45,893 nucleotides of DNA, taken from assembly GCF_023806565.1 (NCBI RefSeq), contig NZ_JAMTDV010000115.1, positions 27,541 to 73,433 of the forward strand, written 5' to 3'. Shown in pieces: positions 44,884 through 45,893 of this stretch. The notes beneath the pieces are model-generated. The model did not search any database and was not told where the DNA came from. It saw only the letters and a program-made list of their open reading frames with translations. The stretch is from Accumulibacter sp. Its GTDB lineage: Bacteria; Pseudomonadota; Gammaproteobacteria; Burkholderiales; Rhodocyclaceae. The position numbers and the translations under genes are program-made. Position 1 is the stretch's first letter, and each line of letters begins with the position of its first letter.

Positions 44884-45893
44884 TTGCCGATCCGACGATG
44901 GCCCGCGCGCGCTTGCGCCAGTCGCTGCCTCGAACCAGCGCTCTCGCGGCCACGCCGCTGGGGCGCCGCCACCACCCCCGGTTGCTCGTCTTGGTGGCGG
45001 CCGTGCCGGGTAGCGGCATCGGCGGCGCCGGCGTGGGCGCTTGCCTGGCTCGCGCTCTTCGCCGGGCTCGGCTGGCTCGGTGCCACGGCGAAGCCGGTTT
45101 TCGACGAGGTCAATCCGGTTCGCCCGCAGAAACTGCCGCAGCGGGTGGTCGACGCGCCACTGTCGATGGTCGACCTGCCGGGCGGATCCTTCCGCATGGG
45201 GTCGTCCGCCGCCGACGGGATGGCCTCTGGCGACGACAAGGCGCAGCATGCAGCGACGCTGTCGCCGTTTCACATGGCGATCACTCCGGTCACCGTGGCG
45301 CTTTACCGCGAGATCATGCAGCCGGCAGCGGCAGCGGCCGAGCCGAGCGGCGTGCCAGCCACCGGAATGTCTTGGACCGAAGCAGTCGACTTCTGCAACC
45401 GGCTGTCGCGCCGCGCCGGCTATCGGCCTTGTTACTCGCAGCGCTTCGGGTGCTGGCGCTGGCGCTGCGACTGGCGTGCCGACAGCTATCGCCTGCCGAC
45501 CGAAGCCGAATGGGAATACGCCTGCCGCGCCGGCAGCACCACGGGCTACTGCTACGGTGACGATCCCGCTGGCCTCGACGCCTACGCCTGGCACGCCGGG
45601 AACAGCGACGACCGTTTGCAGCCGGTGGCCACGAAACGCGCCAACGCGTGGGGGCTGCACAACCTGCACGGCAACGTGTGGGAATGGTGCTGGGACGCGT
45701 ACGGCAAGTATTCGGCAAGAAGTCGGAGCAATCCGCGGGGACCAATCGTGTCGACGATGTCGAATTTCGGCAGGCGGGTTTTTCGCGGCGGTTCCTTCGT
45801 CAATTCGCCCGTGAGCCTGCGCTCCGCGTGCCGGATCGCCATCGCCATGAATAGGGTCAGGGACTACGGGTTCCGCTGCGTTCGTGTCCCGCC
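44884..45893 (+). CDS. SUMF1/FGE-sulfatase-fold protein, membrane-anchored, partial at right edge
   Basis: The frame is open to the end of the window. A membrane-like segment (AAPAWALAWLALFAGLGWLG) is followed by a periplasmic SUMF1 domain: MVDLPGGSFRMGSSAADG, FHMAITPVTVALYREIM, ATGMSWTEAVDFCNRLSRRA, YRLPTEAEWEYACRAGST, LHNLHGNVWEWCWDAYG and FRGGSFVNSPVSLRSACR. Both catalytic copper-binding Cys of true formylglycine-generating enzymes are absent (Asn and Leu align instead), so it is probably not an FGE. The start is uncertain: no ATG or GTG begins the frame before the membrane segment, only TTG at 44884, and a Pro-rich stretch looks more natural in another frame (see findings). The domain is nearly complete. 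Confidence 0.75.
   Translation, partial: MPIRRWPARACASRCLEPALSRPRRWGAATTPGCSSWWRPCRVAASAAPAWALAWLALFAGLGWLGATAKPVFDEVNPVRPQKLPQRVVDAPLSMVDLPGGSFRMGSSAADGMASGDDKAQHAATLSPFHMAITPVTVALYREIMQPAAAAAEPSGVPATGMSWTEAVDFCNRLSRRAGYRPCYSQRFGCWRWRCDWRADSYRLPTEAEWEYACRAGSTTGYCYGDDPAGLDAYAWHAGNSDDRLQPVATKRANAWGLHNLHGNVWEWCWDAYGKYSARSRSNPRGPIVSTMSNFGRRVFRGGSFVNSPVSLRSACRIAIAMNRVRDYGFRCVRVP

Noticed and set aside
43905-45239. 444-codon minus-strand frame opposite the MBL gene
   Set aside because: Mirror frame with no domain; the plus-strand MBL and SUMF1 motifs are clear.

Overview
This is a GC-rich stretch of bacterial chromosome, mostly dense operons of housekeeping genes. The gene orders ribBA-ribH-nusB-thiL-pgpA, recA-recX, lptB-rpoN-hpf-ptsN-hprK, secA-argJ and rpe-gph-trpE point to a betaproteobacterium. 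A member of the Rhodocyclales, perhaps close to 'Candidatus Accumulibacter', is my best guess; it rests on gene order and protein flavour, not on any database search. I saw no rRNA, tRNA, CRISPR array, insertion sequence or prophage.

Layout. 1-280: 5' part of a membrane-anchored protein with a 13-residue charged repeat (minus strand). 650-4784: riboflavin, NusB, thiamine, phospholipid and pyridine-nucleotide genes, nearly all overlapping by a few bases. 4840-6422: recA-recX behind a long LexA-type palindrome. 6427-10481: lptB, rpoN, hpf, ptsN and hprK. 10529-13286: a PsiF-repeat protein, an orphan gene, a UbiH/UbiF-type hydroxylase and dsbC. 13411-16562: a cation diffusion facilitator, a CBS-domain protein, a gene-poor stretch and a low-complexity protein. 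16973-21031: secA and argJ. 21151-25286: methyltransferase and apaG facing rpe-gph-trpE, with a Trp-rich leader peptide between gph and trpE. 25323-30611: pcm, a zinc-ribbon protein, a YbhB/PEBP protein, an exported protein, and the lon/hsp20 pair. 30678-38975: MFS-GNAT, trpB2-SPOR-coaE-zapD, a BamE-like lipoprotein, comM and ubiK, all on the minus strand. 38976-41233: glnK-amtB with two NtrC-type sites, a sigma-54 promoter and a strong terminator. 41433-45893: an ornithine cyclodeaminase-family gene, then a signalling cluster (PP2C phosphatase, double FHA protein, metallo-beta-lactamase-fold phosphodiesterase, SUMF1-fold protein) that runs off the window.

How it fits together. The window holds both the sigma-54 gene (rpoN) and a well-formed sigma-54/NtrC-controlled glnK-amtB unit, with the nitrogen-PTS protein PtsN and HprK beside rpoN. 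DNA damage control is visible at recA. Tryptophan control is suggested at trpE by a short peptide with Trp codons followed by competing hairpins; the other trp operon genes do not follow trpE, and a TrpB2-type enzyme lies about 10 kb away.

Most notable items: the candidate trpE leader; the paired NtrC sites and sigma-54 promoter; a RibBA whose GTP cyclohydrolase half has lost its zinc ligands; and the right-edge signalling cluster, whose SUMF1-fold protein lacks the FGE catalytic cysteines and has a C-terminal stretch resembling a diversity-generating retroelement target. The last point cannot be tested here because the sequence ends there.
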